Positions 1-11,558 of a stretch of DNA of 64,000 nucleotides are shown piece by piece (positions within the stretch are counted from its first letter, which is position 1; the number at the start of each line of letters is the position of its first letter). Both the position numbers and the translations under genes were made by a program. The notes beneath the pieces were generated by a model that did not search any database, was not told where the DNA came from, and saw only the letters and a program-made list of their open reading frames with translations. Source of the stretch: Hibiscus mutabilis (Eukaryota > Streptophyta > Magnoliopsida > Malvales > Malvaceae). The DNA is taken from the NCBI GenBank assembly GCA_019671005.1, contig CM033747.1, forward strand, positions 23,091,188-23,155,187. The letters run 5' to 3'.

Positions 1-864
1 TGTCTCTTTCTGTGCCACATATTTGTGTGTTTTTACTGTGTTATAAATGATGTTTTGTACCTTGCTTGATTTATTATCTGATTTTTATAGAGAATGTTTT
101 GAAACATCATACATGGCATATTATATTGTGTTTTTAAATCAGGCATCAAATTTTCAAAAATGAGTTACTCGTAAGAGTTCGGATTTATGATTTTAGAAAT
201 CATATCATGAGTCATGGGATCGAAATTGTGTTTGGAAAAAGTGAGGGAAACCTCCACTCTGGCGAGGGCAACCTCCACTCTGTATGATATCGGATAGTTG
301 AGTATTGAGTCATGCATCGGACAACATAACATTATGATTTGGATTTATCAGATTTATTATGCTTTCAGAAAGGACTTTTAGAAATAAAAATACTATTTTT
401 CTTTTATGTTGCTTGCACTTTAGAGATACACTAAGCTCTTTAGCTTACACCCCCATAGTTTCTTCTTTTAGATACTCAGACTGATTAGGCGACGCGGTAC
501 TTAGAGCTTCTCGCATTTTACTCAGATATTTTATTATTCAGTATGAACTCTTTTCAATTATTTTGGCTTAATGTTTTAACATATTTTGGAATATTTTGTA
601 ATTCAAACATTTGTGACATTTAAATTGGGATTTTATTTTCGCACGCGTTTCCAGATTTAATACAAATATTTTATTTAAGTACTTAAATTTTTTGAATGAT
701 TGAGTTTGAAATTAATCGAGATATTTTATGGCAATTATTATTATTTAATAATAATTTTGATTTATAAACAAGTAAACCTAAAATGCTTTTCTTGAGGGAC
801 AAGTTTTTTAAACTTAACTCCCAAGATTTAACCTAAGCAATTAGGTTAAATTTAGGGGGTTACA
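1..864 (+). mobile_element. 5' LTR (left part outside window) of gag-only Ty3-like element
   Basis: This stretch repeats 4201-5086 with scattered substitutions and small indels, so it is the right part of a 5' LTR whose left part lies before the window. It ends in GGGGGTTACA at 864, exactly as the 3' copy does at 5086, and a tRNA primer site follows five bases later. It carries two copies of a roughly 20-bp repeat (about 241-290) where the 3' LTR has three. Confidence 0.9.
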
Positions 865-869
865 TTTAA

Positions 870-883
870 TGGTATCAGAGCCC
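870..883 (+). other. Primer binding site, initiator-Met tRNA type
   Basis: TGGTATCAGAGCCC lies five bases after the 5' LTR end and matches the usual plant retroelement PBS complementary to the 3' end of initiator methionine tRNA. It fixes the element as reading on the plus strand. Confidence 0.9.
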
Positions 884-1097
884 GGATCAACCCTCAAATT
901 GTGAGGCTCAAAAAAATTATTTTCAAAATATTTTAACTTCTGTATGTATCTGAAATATTTTGGGATAAATGGGAATTTTCTAAAAAATAAACTACGATAT
1001 TATGTGATTTTGACTTTTTGTTTTCAATGTGTTTTAAAATCCGAGTCTCCAGTACCGAATCTAACTCTAGGCTCTTACCTTTTATAGATAGTCTACT

Positions 1098-2328
1098 ATG
1101 CCACCGCGTAGGGGTTCTAGCTTTGTGAGTGGTTGAGGCCGGGGTCGTACCACTACTTCTGTACTGATCATATGCTTTCTATTGGTCAAACAAAAAATCA
1201 GAATGAGATATCAGATAATGAGGTTGAGCCATTAGGAGGACATCAGACTAAGAGTAATAACTCTCACGACGTTGAGGACTTCGAGACAATTCAGCCATAT
1301 AGTGCCACGGTGCACCGAGAGTTGTTGCGTTATCTCCGCCAGTCAGAGGGTTTGAGAAAACCCATATCTTTCTGCTGTTGGGATGAAATTGTTTGAGGTT
1401 AAAACTGGTACACATCCAACTGATGTTGAATATTGGCTAAAGAAGTTACAATGTTTGTTTGTTGAGATAGATTACCCTGTTAATCAGAAATTGACGGCCG
1501 ATGCATCACTACTAGAGGGTGAATCACAAAATTGGTGGGAGTCTATGGTAGACACTGTTCCATCTAGTCAGGTCACATGGGAGTTTTTTCGACATGCATT
1601 TCAAGATCGATATTGGGGGTCGAGTTCTTTGCAAAGTGTCATGATGATTTTATAAATCTAAAGCAGAATGGCATGTCTGTAAATGACTATGAGATAGAGT
1701 TTCTGAGGTTAGCCAAATATGTTCCGGGGTTAGTTGCGACTGAGAAAGATAAGTGTAATTGGTTTTTGGGTGGGCTTAATTTACCGCTTCAAAGAGAAGT
1801 TGCTACACATCATGATAAGGTGTTTAGCGAGCTAGTTTGTAGAGCTAAGACTGCTGAGAGGATACATGCACTCATAAAAGAGGAGAAACTTCAGAATGCT
1901 AGTCAAGTCATAAAGTAATCGGGCACATCTGCTTAGCATAGTTTTGTCAACTTGTCTAGAATGAGGCCTAGAGATGAGTCTGTTCCTCATAGCTATCGGA
2001 ATGTGAGACCTGTAGTACAAACAACTCCTTCTGGTAGCTTGGGTAGTTCAAAAGTTCACCAACCTATTTCTTTATGTGGTTATTGCAATAAGAAGCATAA
2101 CGGAGATTGCATATTGATGAGCAGAGCGTATTTTAGATGTGGTTCTTAGGATCATTACTTAAAGAATTGTCCGCGTTCACCTACTGGTTCATCTGTGCAG
2201 AGTCAGGCACATGCATCAGTTCAGGCACCTCACAAAGGTAGAGGGCAGCTTAGGTCAACTGCTTCTGGTACTGCTAGTAGAGGTGGATATGCTCATAGAG
2301 GTGGATCAGTTAGAACCGAGGCTAGATA
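1098..2328 (+). pseudogene. gag: gag remnant of Ty3-like gag-only element
   Basis: Broken gag polyprotein gene, the structural protein of the virus-like particle. The reading frame opens with MPPRRG at 1098, a start typical of chromovirus-type gag, but meets a stop after 12 codons. The capsid-like part is readable at 1383-1655 (GESQNWWESM, QVTWEFF), then shifts frame and continues at about 1600-1915 (FINLKQNGMSVNDYEIEFLRLAKY). Towards the C-end two zinc-knuckle-like stretches appear at about 2070-2175 (CGYCNKKHNGDC, then a second whose first Cys reads Tyr and which holds a stop). Only about 200 bp separate its end from the 3' LTR, so no protease, RT or integrase exists. Family assignment rests on motif recognition; loss of function is plain from the stops. 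Confidence 0.85.
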
Positions 2329-2528
2329 AACAGGTTCTATATATTTGACCAGTTCTCACATTGGTTATGATTATATGCACGATGATTTAGTAGGTACATT
2401 TTTGACGTGTTCAAATCTTATTTTTGGTGATGATGGATTATAAATTTAAAATGGAGAAGAATAGGAATATGTCGGTTAGTTTGGGAATCTGTTGTTAAGT
2501 CTGAAAATTTCGTGGACGAAATTTCTTT

Positions 2529-2542
2529 AAGGGAGGGAGAGT
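2529..2542 (+). other. Polypurine tract before 3' LTR
   Basis: A purine run containing AAGGGAGGGAGAG lies directly before the TGTAACAC start of the 3' LTR. This is where plus-strand DNA synthesis would be primed. Confidence 0.8.
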
Positions 2543-5086
2543 TGTAACACTCCAAAATTCCCCCAATTCAAAAAACCTAATTTACGAAATCCCTAATTCG
2601 AAACCCTAATATTTGGGGATTTTATTTTTTAAAAACCCTAATTGAGAATTAGATTGGATGTTAGTATTAATTTATAGTGATCAAATCGATAAAAAATAGA
2701 ACTCTAGTGACATTCTAAAGTGAGAATTAAAGTTGCAGCCCCAACTTTGTTAATTAATTAGTTAATTGAGGTATTTAATCCTCTTTCAATAGAAACCCTG
2801 GCTCTCCCTCTTTTAGTTCAGCCGTACCCCTTTATTCTCTCACCCTCTCTCTCGATAGCCAACCTCCCATTCAGTTCCGATCAAGCTCTGAGGAAGTAGT
2901 TACCATCGTCCGTTCAGAGCGCCACCACCATCATTCGTATCTTCCTCGACTTCCGACCAGAACCCGTACAACTATCACACATCATCGTTGATCTTTTGCT
3001 TAAAAACAAAACAAAAACCATTCGATCTTCACATCGTGGCTCCTTGCTCTGCCGTGCTCTTTGGATTCGTTGTTGGGAAAGCTTCATCTATCTTTTTAGT
3101 TCATGTTTTGTATAGTTGAGTGTTGTTTGTTAATCGGGTATTGGTTGTTTTGTATGTCATTGTCATTTCGTATGTACCACTGTTACCGTTACATGTACGA
3201 TGTAGCCGTTACATGTACACCGCTATCGTCCTTTTGTGTTTTTGCCGCCAGTGAGCCATTGCCATCCTTGCTAATCTCCCTGCCGCCGTCTAGGTATGTT
3301 CAAACCCTAGAGCTAATGGTAGCAATGTGTTTAGGGTTGGGCTTGTTGTGCGTGTGTGATCTTGTGAGCCCAAATGTGAAACCAAATTGGTTGGGCCAGT
3401 AACTTGGTCCAATGCATTACCCAAACCCATGAGCCCGAACTGAGTGTGAGACCTGGACCCAAATTGGTTGTAGTATAATCAGACCAGACCGTGTAACCTG
3501 AACTGTTGACCTGAATCGATTTTTGGCTTTGGACTGTTGATCGTCTGACTTTATCATTGACTGACCCGACCGTTAACCTGACCTAACTCGATCGTTGACC
3601 CGACCCGAACCTGACCCGACTATTGACCCCACCCGACCCGTTGACCGAATGATGTCAGCATTGATCAGATGATATCAGCGTTGACCAGTTGACTTTGACT
3701 TGGACCTTTGACTAGTGTTGACCAGTTAACTTTGACCTTTGACCAGTTGTCCAAAGTTGACTTGTTTGCCCAGAGTTGACTTTTGACACAAATTTGACTT
3801 TTTTAGAAAACCTTCATCCTAACCTTTTTCGACGTCTTGAGTCCAAATCGACTGGTTGTTTTGACAAATTCGCACCCGAAAGCTCCGTTTTGCTAATTTC
3901 AATTAATTTGTACCTTAGTAATTTTAGAAGAATTGAGTATCATATTAACCCAAGTTATTCTCATGTTTAGGTATCGTCTCTGAGGCTTACGAGTTACCAC
4001 CTTATTATGTTCAAACTAATTTTTCACGTTCTTCGAGGCCTTTATGTGAGTATACCTTCGGTTCAGTTATTATGTTTTTAGTGGTGGCTTAGTGTTAGAA
4101 ATGGTTATTAATATAGAGTTATCATCGTAGGTTCTGATACGGCTAGACCTGAGCGTGAGTCGCATTTTTCTCGGTATTAGAGCTATTGCTTGCTAAGGTG
4201 TGTCTCTTCATGTGCGACATATTTGTGTGTTTTTACTGTGTTATAAATAATGTTTTGTACCTTGCTTGATTTTTTATCTAATTTTTATTAAGAATGTTTT
4301 GAAACATCACACATGGCATATTATATTGTGTTTTTAAATCAAGCATCAGATTTTCGGAAATGAGTTACTCGTAAGAGTTTAGATTTATGATTTTACAAAT
4401 CATATCATGAGTCATGGGATCAGAATTATGTTCGGAAAAAGTGAGGGAAACCTCCACTCTGGCAAGGGAAACCTCCACTCTGGCGAGGGCAACCTCCACT
4501 CTGTATGATATCGGATAGTCGGGTATTGAGTCATGCATCGGACATCAAAACATATGATTTGGATTTATCAGATTTATTATGCTTTCAGAAAAGACTTTCA
4601 GAAAATAAAAATACTAATTTGCTTTTATGTTGCTTGCACTTTAGAGACACACTAAGCTCTTTAGGTTACACCCCTATAGTTTATTCTTTCAAATACTCAA
4701 ACTGATTAGGCGACTCAGTACTTGGAGCTTCTCGCATTTTACTCGGATATTTTATTATTCAGTATGAACTCTTTCAATTATTTCGGCTTAATGTTTTAAC
4801 ATATTTTGGAATATTTTGTAATTCGGACATTTGGGACATTTAAATTGGGATTTTATTTCAGCATGCATTTTCGGATTTAATACAAATGTTTTATTTAAAT
4901 ACTTAAAATTTGTTTTAATGATTGAGTTCGAAATTAATCGAGATATTTTATGGTAATTATTATTACTTAATAATAATTTTGATTTATAAACAAGTAAACC
5001 TAAAATGCTTTTCTTGAGGGACAAGTTTTTCAAACTTAACTCCCAAGATTTAACCTAAGCAATTAGGTTAAATTTAGGGGGTTACA
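2543..5086 (+). mobile_element. 3' LTR of gag-only Ty3-like element
   Basis: A 2.54 kb LTR bounded by TGTAAC and GTTACA. Its right 0.88 kb matches the 5' copy at 1-864. The left 1.6 kb is visible only here because the matching part of the 5' LTR is outside the window. It contains a pyrimidine-rich stretch (2810-3060) and a dense TTGAC cluster (3505-3806). The following five bases (ATGGT) should be the target duplication, but the left flank is not in view. Small ORFs inside (for example 3103-3402) match nothing I recognise. Confidence 0.9.
3505..3806 (+). repeat. TTGAC (W-box-like) cluster and GACCCGACC degenerate repeats in LTR
   Basis: About 17 copies of TTGACC or TTGACT are crowded into about 300 bp, mixed with GACCCGACC-type short repeats. 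TTGAC(C/T) is the core W-box bound by plant WRKY factors. The repeats look like degenerate tandem duplication of a roughly 10-16 bp unit. Regulatory meaning is inference. Confidence 0.6.
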
Positions 5087-6536
5087 ATGGTCGTTTAGAA
5101 AAGGTTGAAAAAGCAAGTGATGATATAAAGAGTGTCATGGAGCAAAACCTAGAAAAAGCACAACATGCAACTCGCGACTACATCTCGCAGTCACATGAGG
5201 ATCTACTAGACAAGATAGCTGCAATGTTGGTAGGCAAAGATCCTAAAAGGGAAAAAGGATTGGTCATAGACCTTGATGCTCTACAAAAATCAGAGAATCC
5301 TTGCGACAAGACACCTCTGCAAGCGTCGACTCCGGTTGAAAAGCAACAAGGTCCTCAGGCCGAATCTTCGTTACATAAAGAATTAACAGCCTTAGTGAGC
5401 ACATTGTCCATGATCATAATGAGGTGGATAAAGTGAAGATTGAACTATCTAAGCAGTTTGAAGATTGGTGCCATCAACTTGAGGAAAAGTTTAAAATTGT
5501 AGAAAGGCATGATGCATTCTATGAGATTGATACAAGAGAATTGAGTCTGGTCCATGATCTGGTATTACATCCAAAGTTTAAAATGCCAGAGTTTGAAAAG
5601 TTCGATGGAACAAGCTCTCCATCTACTCACCTCACCATGTCCTGCTGAAAGATGACGGGGCATGTTGATAATGATAAGCTTTTAATTCACTATTTTCAAG
5701 ACAATTTGAAAGGGTCTGCTGCCAAGTGGTACAATCAGCTTAGCCGAGACGAGATACAATTATGGAAGGATCTGGCCAAAGCCTTCACAGAGCAGTACAA
5801 GCATATAACAGCATTGAACCAGACCGCTTAACATTGCAAAACATGAAGAAGAGGCCCAACGAGAGGTTTAGGCAGTATGTTCAAAGGTGGAGGGATGTTG
5901 TTGCGCGAGTACAATCTCCTCTACTTGAAAGAGAGATATTAGCTATTTTTGTTAGAACCCTAGAAGGTCTATTCCTTAAGTATATGCTGGGAAATGCAAC
6001 CAAGAACTTCGAAGACCTTATTATATTAGGTGAGCTCATAGAAGGAGCCATTAAACAAGGGAAGATCATAGATCCCAATAGTGAGATCTTTGGAACATGG
6101 ATCAGAGGTTCATATGGTGGGGTCTTCTCCATCCAATCAACCTTGGTCCTCGCACCAATCAAACTATTCATACTCATGTCAACCTACGACGTTTAAGAAA
6201 GTAATTCATCCAATCCCGGTAATATATACAGAGTTGCTTCCGGTGCTTGTTGAGAAAAACTTGTTGGCCCCGGTTCAGTCTAAACCAAAACAACCTCATT
6301 ATCCAGAAGGTTATTATGTTAATGTTGTGTGTGATTATCATCTAGGAAGCACGAGCCACACTACCGAGAATTGTGGAGCCCTAAGAAACAAGTTGCAGAA
6401 TCTGATTGAAAATGGCGATTTACAATTCAACAATGGAGTCCCTGAGATAAACCGACGAGAGGGTAATGTTGGATTTGCCCGGAACCTAGACAACCTTCTT
6501 AGGACACCTTTGTATCTTAAATCTCTTTTTGAGTAG
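5087..6536 (+). pseudogene. gag: gag remnant of Tat/Ogre-type element, 5' part cut by insertion
   Basis: The reading starts abruptly at the right edge of the preceding LTR, so the gag-only element inserted into this gene. Readable pieces are 5137-5436 (N-terminal helical region), 5424-5647 (FDGTSSPSTHLTM), 5762-6100 with the capsid core (NERFRQYVQRWRDVVARVQ), and 6081-6536 with a Cys/His box (CDYHLGSTSHTTENC). The same capsid and Cys/His layout occurs in the minus-strand Tat gag at 47649-49178, which supports the family call. At least two frameshifts and one stop (5646) break it. After its end the sequence passes straight into non-coding repeats, with no protease, RT or integrase. Confidence 0.85.
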
Positions 6537-7290
6537 AGCATTAAACAAACCTTTTGCCTAGGCCTGAATGCAAGAGGGCATCTTTTGTAAGGGAGTGTGT
6601 CCGTTTGTTGTTAATAAATGATGTATTTCTACAAATTTTCTTAAAATTTAACTTATTCATATGTCATGATTTTTCCATACATATATACATATATGGACAT
6701 AGGGGCCCCTATTTTTGAGAAATCACATCTTTGAAAGAAATAAATGCTTTTTGCTCATTCTTATAAGCATCTTGCATAATTAAGAAATGAAAGATTTGTT
6801 GCATTACTCTTTATAGAGATTTAAAGCACATGGACCTAAGGTAGGTGTCTGCTCAGAACAAAAGCTTGAAGCCTTCAGAGGTATCCAAAAAATATATAAG
6901 CCCGAGAATAAATGGGGCATCTGACCTCTAATCGACGATAAATTCAATCTCCCTCGAGAAGAAGAAACGAGATGACGTTGACAGAGACCATTGAACTCAA
7001 AAATTTAAATTCAGAATGGGAATAACAGAATTTGTGAGGCAAACTTTTGCTGGGGCAAATTTTGAACAAGAATGAAAATCAAAAGATTAAACTGAGCCAA
7101 AGAAGGGGATTTCTGCAAGCATTCTATGCATTTTCATTCCTCATGAGGGCATACATGAAAGCATATGCATCATTGCATCTTCAAACAGGTTCATGCATCA
7201 TGGAATCTAGTTTCTCATAAAGCATTCATAACTTGAAGATTCTGACAAGAATTTCATGCATCTTTGTATCATCACATTTGCATAAATACA
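6537..7290 (+). other. Non-coding 3' region of the Tat-type remnant
   Basis: No gene is recognised here. The stretch joins the gag remnant to the minisatellite and sits where pol would be expected. A short ATATATACATATATGG run at about 6680 and AT-rich spacer are all I see. Confidence 0.5.
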
Positions 7291-7299
7291 TTACCGAAA

Positions 7300-8240
7300 A
7301 CTAACTTTGCATTTGTCACTCAAAGCAATTTTCTAAAATCACGTCCTTCCATAAGGACATTTTCCTTAAAGCTAGAGTTTCTTAACTCCATCCTTTCATA
7401 ATGACGCTTTTCTCAAATAAGAATTTCTTAATTCCATCATTTCTTAAGGACATTTTTCTCAAACAAGAGTTTCTTAACTCTATCATTTCTTAAGGAAGTT
7501 TTTCTCAAAACATGAGTTTCTTAACTCCGTCCTTCCATAAGGACATTTTTCAAAAACATGAATTTCTTAATTCCATCATTTCTTAAGGACATTTTTCTGA
7601 AAACATGAATTTCTTAATTCCATCCTTTCATAAAGATACTTTTTCTCAAAAAATAGGAATTTCTTAAATCCATCATTTCTCAAGAACATTTTTCTCAAAA
7701 CAATAATTTCTTAATTCCTTCCTTCCATAAGGACATTTCCTTAAAATATAAGTTTCTTAAGTCCGTCATTCCTTAAGGACACTTTTTCTCAAACTCGAAA
7801 TTTCTTAATTCTATCATTTCTTAAGGACGTTTTTCTGAAAACATGAATTTCTTAATTCCATCCTTTCATAAGGATACTTTTCTCAAAAAATAGGAGTTTA
7901 TTAACTTCAGACTTTCTTAAGGACGTTTTTCTCAAAATGGGAATTCCTTAAATTCTATCTTTTCTTAAGGACGTTTTTCTTAAAACAAGAATTTCTTAAT
8001 TCCATCATTTCTTAAGGACGTTTTTCTCAAAACATGAATTTCTTAATTCCATCATTTCTCAAGGAAGCTTTTCTCAAAACGGTAATTTCTGAATTCCATC
8101 ATTTCTTAAGGACATTTTTCTCAAAACGGGAATTTCTTAATTTCTTAATTCTATCCTTCCATAAGGACATTTTCCTCAAACCAGGAATTTCTTAAATTCT
8201 ATCCTTTCACAAGGATATTTTCTTAAAACAAGTATGGCAT
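7300..8240 (+). repeat. Minisatellite, about 19 units of roughly 46 bp
   Basis: Tandem units share the frame ATTTCTTAATTCCATCATTT followed by CTTAAGGACATTTTTCTCAAA. The AAGGACA/G core recurs about every 46 bp from 7350 to 8210, about 19 times with substitutions and 1-3 bp indels. It lies between gag and the 3' LTR, where Tat/Ogre elements are known to carry variable tandem repeats in the 3' untranslated region. Confidence 0.9.
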
Positions 8241-8429
8241 CCTTAAACACGAAAGAATAGATCATCATCGTCAACAAATTCCAGTATCCTCGATATGGGG
8301 CAAATATTGTCTGGCACCTTCAACCAAGAAGAAACAGACAAACATTAACAGGATCCAACATCCTTGACACAAGAAGTAGGGCAAGTATAGTCTGGCGTCT
8401 TCAACGAAGAAGGAACATACATCCTCAAC

Positions 8430-9510
8430 AGGAAGATCCTATCTCACCCGTAACACGCTGTAGCGGATCAACCAATCTCTTACCGATTCTGTCTCTCTAA
8501 CAAATGGTGGAACATATCAAATACAACAACAATTTTATCTCCCTGAGTCTGCAGCGGAATGAACACGTTGGCAATTTCATCTCCCTGAGTTTGCAGCGGA
8601 ATGAGCGTGATAACAATTTCATCTTTCTAAATTTACAGCTGAATGAGCACAAAATAAAAAAAATCAAAGAAAAATAACAAAAAAAGAAAAAAGAAAGAAA
8701 AATCAAAAAAAGAAAAAAATAAAGAAAAAATCCAAAAAATCAAAAATCCAAAAAAGAAAGAAAAAACAAAAAAAAATTTAAAATATCCAAAAAAATCCAA
8801 AAAAAGAAAAAAACAAAAGAAGAAGAAGAAGAAAACCAAAGCCCTCTTCAGATCACGCCACTTCGTCAAAGTTGTAGCAGGATCAGACTCCTTCTCTAGA
8901 TCATGCATCTTTGTCAGAGTTGTAGCGGAGAAAACTTTCTTCTCCAGATCATGCCATCTTGTCAGAGTTGTAGCGGATCAAACCTTCGTCTTCTGATCCT
9001 GTCTCTTCGTCAGTGTTGTAGGTGGATAGAAACCATTTTGACAAGTCCAAAAAGAATTTTTGGCGCAACGTGCTTAAACACGGTAAAGTTTAAGATAATG
9101 GACAATTCAAATGTCCATCGAAAATCCATTATCACAAATGGTCGAAGGAAAATAAATCCTTCGGAAAAATCCAATGTCATGATTGGTATAAACTGATTGT
9201 ACCCAAGGGAACGATACAACTAGCCTGGAGCAAACGGCTACCGGTAAAGGCAACTCAAATCCGTTGATCCCTGTGCATTTGGGAAAAATGCGAAAGAGAT
9301 CTATGAAGCTCTGGATCAAAGCTTGCTGACTTCTAGTCCTGCCTCCTCGGCGATATTGTAGCTGGGCCAACCTTTTATTGTTCGATCCCGTGTCTTCATC
9401 AGAGTTGTAGCTGGATCAAGTTTTACAAACCTTACCTCTCCGTCAGTGTTGCAGTTAGGTCAAATTTTCTCCAGGCATTGTGTCGTCGTCAGAGTCGTAG
9501 CATGACGAGC
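8430..9510 (+). repeat. Composite repeat array with A-rich tract, Tat 3' UTR
   Basis: Three units of about 45 bp built on ATCTCCCTGAGTTTGCAGCG lie at 8531-8640. An A/G-rich low-complexity run follows at 8645-8835. Then come about eight units of 45-60 bp built on GTCAGAGTTGTAGCGGATCA from 8866 to 9500, interrupted at 9025-9300 by unrelated sequence. The small ORFs here are translations of the repeats. Confidence 0.75.
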
Positions 9511-9735
9511 ATATTTTGTCTCCTCTAACGGATTGCCCTAGGTCGAAGATTCTGCTTCCCCAACGAATCCTCTATTTTAAAGTTTTTGCTTAGAAGAGCA
9601 GCCGAAAAGATCAAGTGAAGCTCAAAGAAGAAGCGGTGACCAGAGAAGAGACCCAAACCTGACCAAAAAAATTTGGTCCTCTCTTTCTGTCTTTGCTCCA
9701 TTGCCGTTGTACAACAATAAGCAAAGAGGGGAAGC

Positions 9736-10920
9736 TGTAGAAGCCCATTTTTATTCGGGCTACAACCTAAAAAAAACTTTACAAATCAACCAAATGCCCA
9801 TACCCAATATACCCACTGAAAACCCAGACCCATTTTACACTAACCCGACAACCCAAAACAAATATATCCTTTTTTACCCTAATTACATAACTACCCCCAA
9901 ACCCTAAACTAAGCCTAACTCTAGCACCCTTATCTCCTTAGCCATCGCTGACCATAGCCTTTACAGCTCCCCGAGTGTGGTCGCCACGCGCGGCCCCTCC
10001 TTTGCCACGTGGCCGCCAAGTATCACACTATCAGCCGACCACCGCCCACCGCCAAGCCTCGTCATCGCTCCACCGCTTAAAACCTGCAAGAAACAGAAAA
10101 AGAAATTCATCATCAATATTTTATGTACATGTTTCGGGTATAAAACCCGTTAGAAATGATGTAAAAGAGAGGCTCTCTCTCGGTTTTATTTTGAAATAAA
10201 AAACATAAGTAGTTATAAAAACATATACCATGTTCAAACCAAAACAAAAAAACACAAAGACTCCAGATTCAAGTCTCAAAACAAAAATGTGTACTCCTTT
10301 TCGAATATAAAGATAGAAAGCAAAAAAGGGAAATGCAGCTTCGAAAGAAAAATACAGACAAAAAAAACCTCTTGGTTTTTACTAGATCCGCTTACCTAGG
10401 ATCATATTTTGGAAAGTCCAGTGTCAAATTTGAGATTAGAAAGGAAAACCGAGTCGGTCGGTCTACTTGCATACAATCCGACTGCCGGCAATCAACGGCG
10501 GCTTGCGGCGGTGGACTCGGCCGGCACCCAGGCTCGATAGTGACTGAGAGCAGAGAGTTTGAGAGAGAACTCTAATTTTTTGGTGAGATATCATCCTAAT
10601 GAAATTTGTTGGGACAAAATCGGTACTTATATGGCTTCCAAAAAAGCACCGTTTTAGGCATTAGCTCCCAAGCCCAAAACGACGTCATTTTGGCCGCGAC
10701 CCGAATATTAGATCCGACCCGGAGACCAGATCCGCGCATTTTTTAAGAAAGGAGAAATTATGCCCGCGGTCCTTCCGCATGATATAATTGCTCATTCGAC
10801 CTTCGAAAGTTTCAATTGGATTTCAATTTGGTCACCAGAATTGCATTTTATCCAATTCCAAAGGGGAAATTATGCACGCAGTCCCTCCACCTCCGTATCC
10901 TTACATAATATCCTTTTAGG
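9736..10920 (+). mobile_element. 3' LTR of the Tat-type remnant (right end uncertain)
   Basis: A purine tract (GCAAAGAGGGGAAGC, 9721-9735) is followed by TGTAGAAGCCC, a typical PPT-to-LTR junction. The LTR continues through GC-richer sequence with two related copies of GAAATTATGC(C/A)CGC(G/A)GTCC at about 10755 and 10866. A second copy of the LTR is not in the window, so the right end is estimated from the change to AT-rich sequence near 10920. Confidence 0.65.
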
Positions 10921-11558
10921 ATTTTAGGGTATTTATCGATAAATTATAAACTCCAAGTTATAATCTTCTTTAAATAATTAAGTAAGCACATAAGATTTTT
11001 TCATACTTTCATTAGTTGGATTACGATATGCAATCATAAATCTGATCAAGTATAAAGCTCTCAATAATTTTAGCATTCCACAACGTAAAACATTGTTTCT
11101 TATAATTTTTACCAAAATTTTATGTTAAGATTAAAGAGAGTTGTTTATTGAATCTCTTCAATACTATTTTTTTAAAAAAAAAGACTTTTACAAAATAATG
11201 TCCTTTATCAGTTTTAGTAATTTTTAGTTTTTAAATCTTAGGATTCTTATCATCTCATCCAAGTTTTGGACGCTAATAATCTTAAGAGGACAAAAGTTCT
11301 CTAGTGTCATAAAATCTACTTAAAATATCGTACTTATTTATATAAACTTAAAATTTAAATGGTACACAACATATTGCCCATAATCATCATTTTTAGACAT
11401 CCACACTTTCTAACATTTTTAGGGTAAAACTCAATCTCTAAACATAAATTGTCTACGTTAATTTCATATAAGACATGTAAACAAAATTTTCATCAACTCA
11501 CTCAATCATACTAGAATAATGCCATAATAAGTTTTAATATAAAACCATTTCTTAGAGT
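10921..11558. other. AT-rich stretch without recognised content
   Basis: I see no ORF of note, no repeat and no RNA gene in these 640 bases. They could be the end of the preceding LTR, a decayed element, or original intergenic DNA. Confidence 0.4.

Noticed and set aside
3103..3402. 99-codon open frame in the first LTR
   Set aside because: It lies within an LTR, has Cys-rich hydrophobic low-quality sequence and no family match that I recognise; codon content follows the LTR.
7300..8240. CRISPR-like array
   Set aside because: Units are directly tandem without unique spacers, and the context is a plant retroelement.
8497..8908. Phe-rich minus-strand ORFs
   Set aside because: They translate the A-rich low-complexity tract of the Tat 3' UTR.
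9975..10575. Two short ORFs in the LTR after 9736
   Set aside because: No recognised domain, located within an LTR, and overlapping simple sequence.
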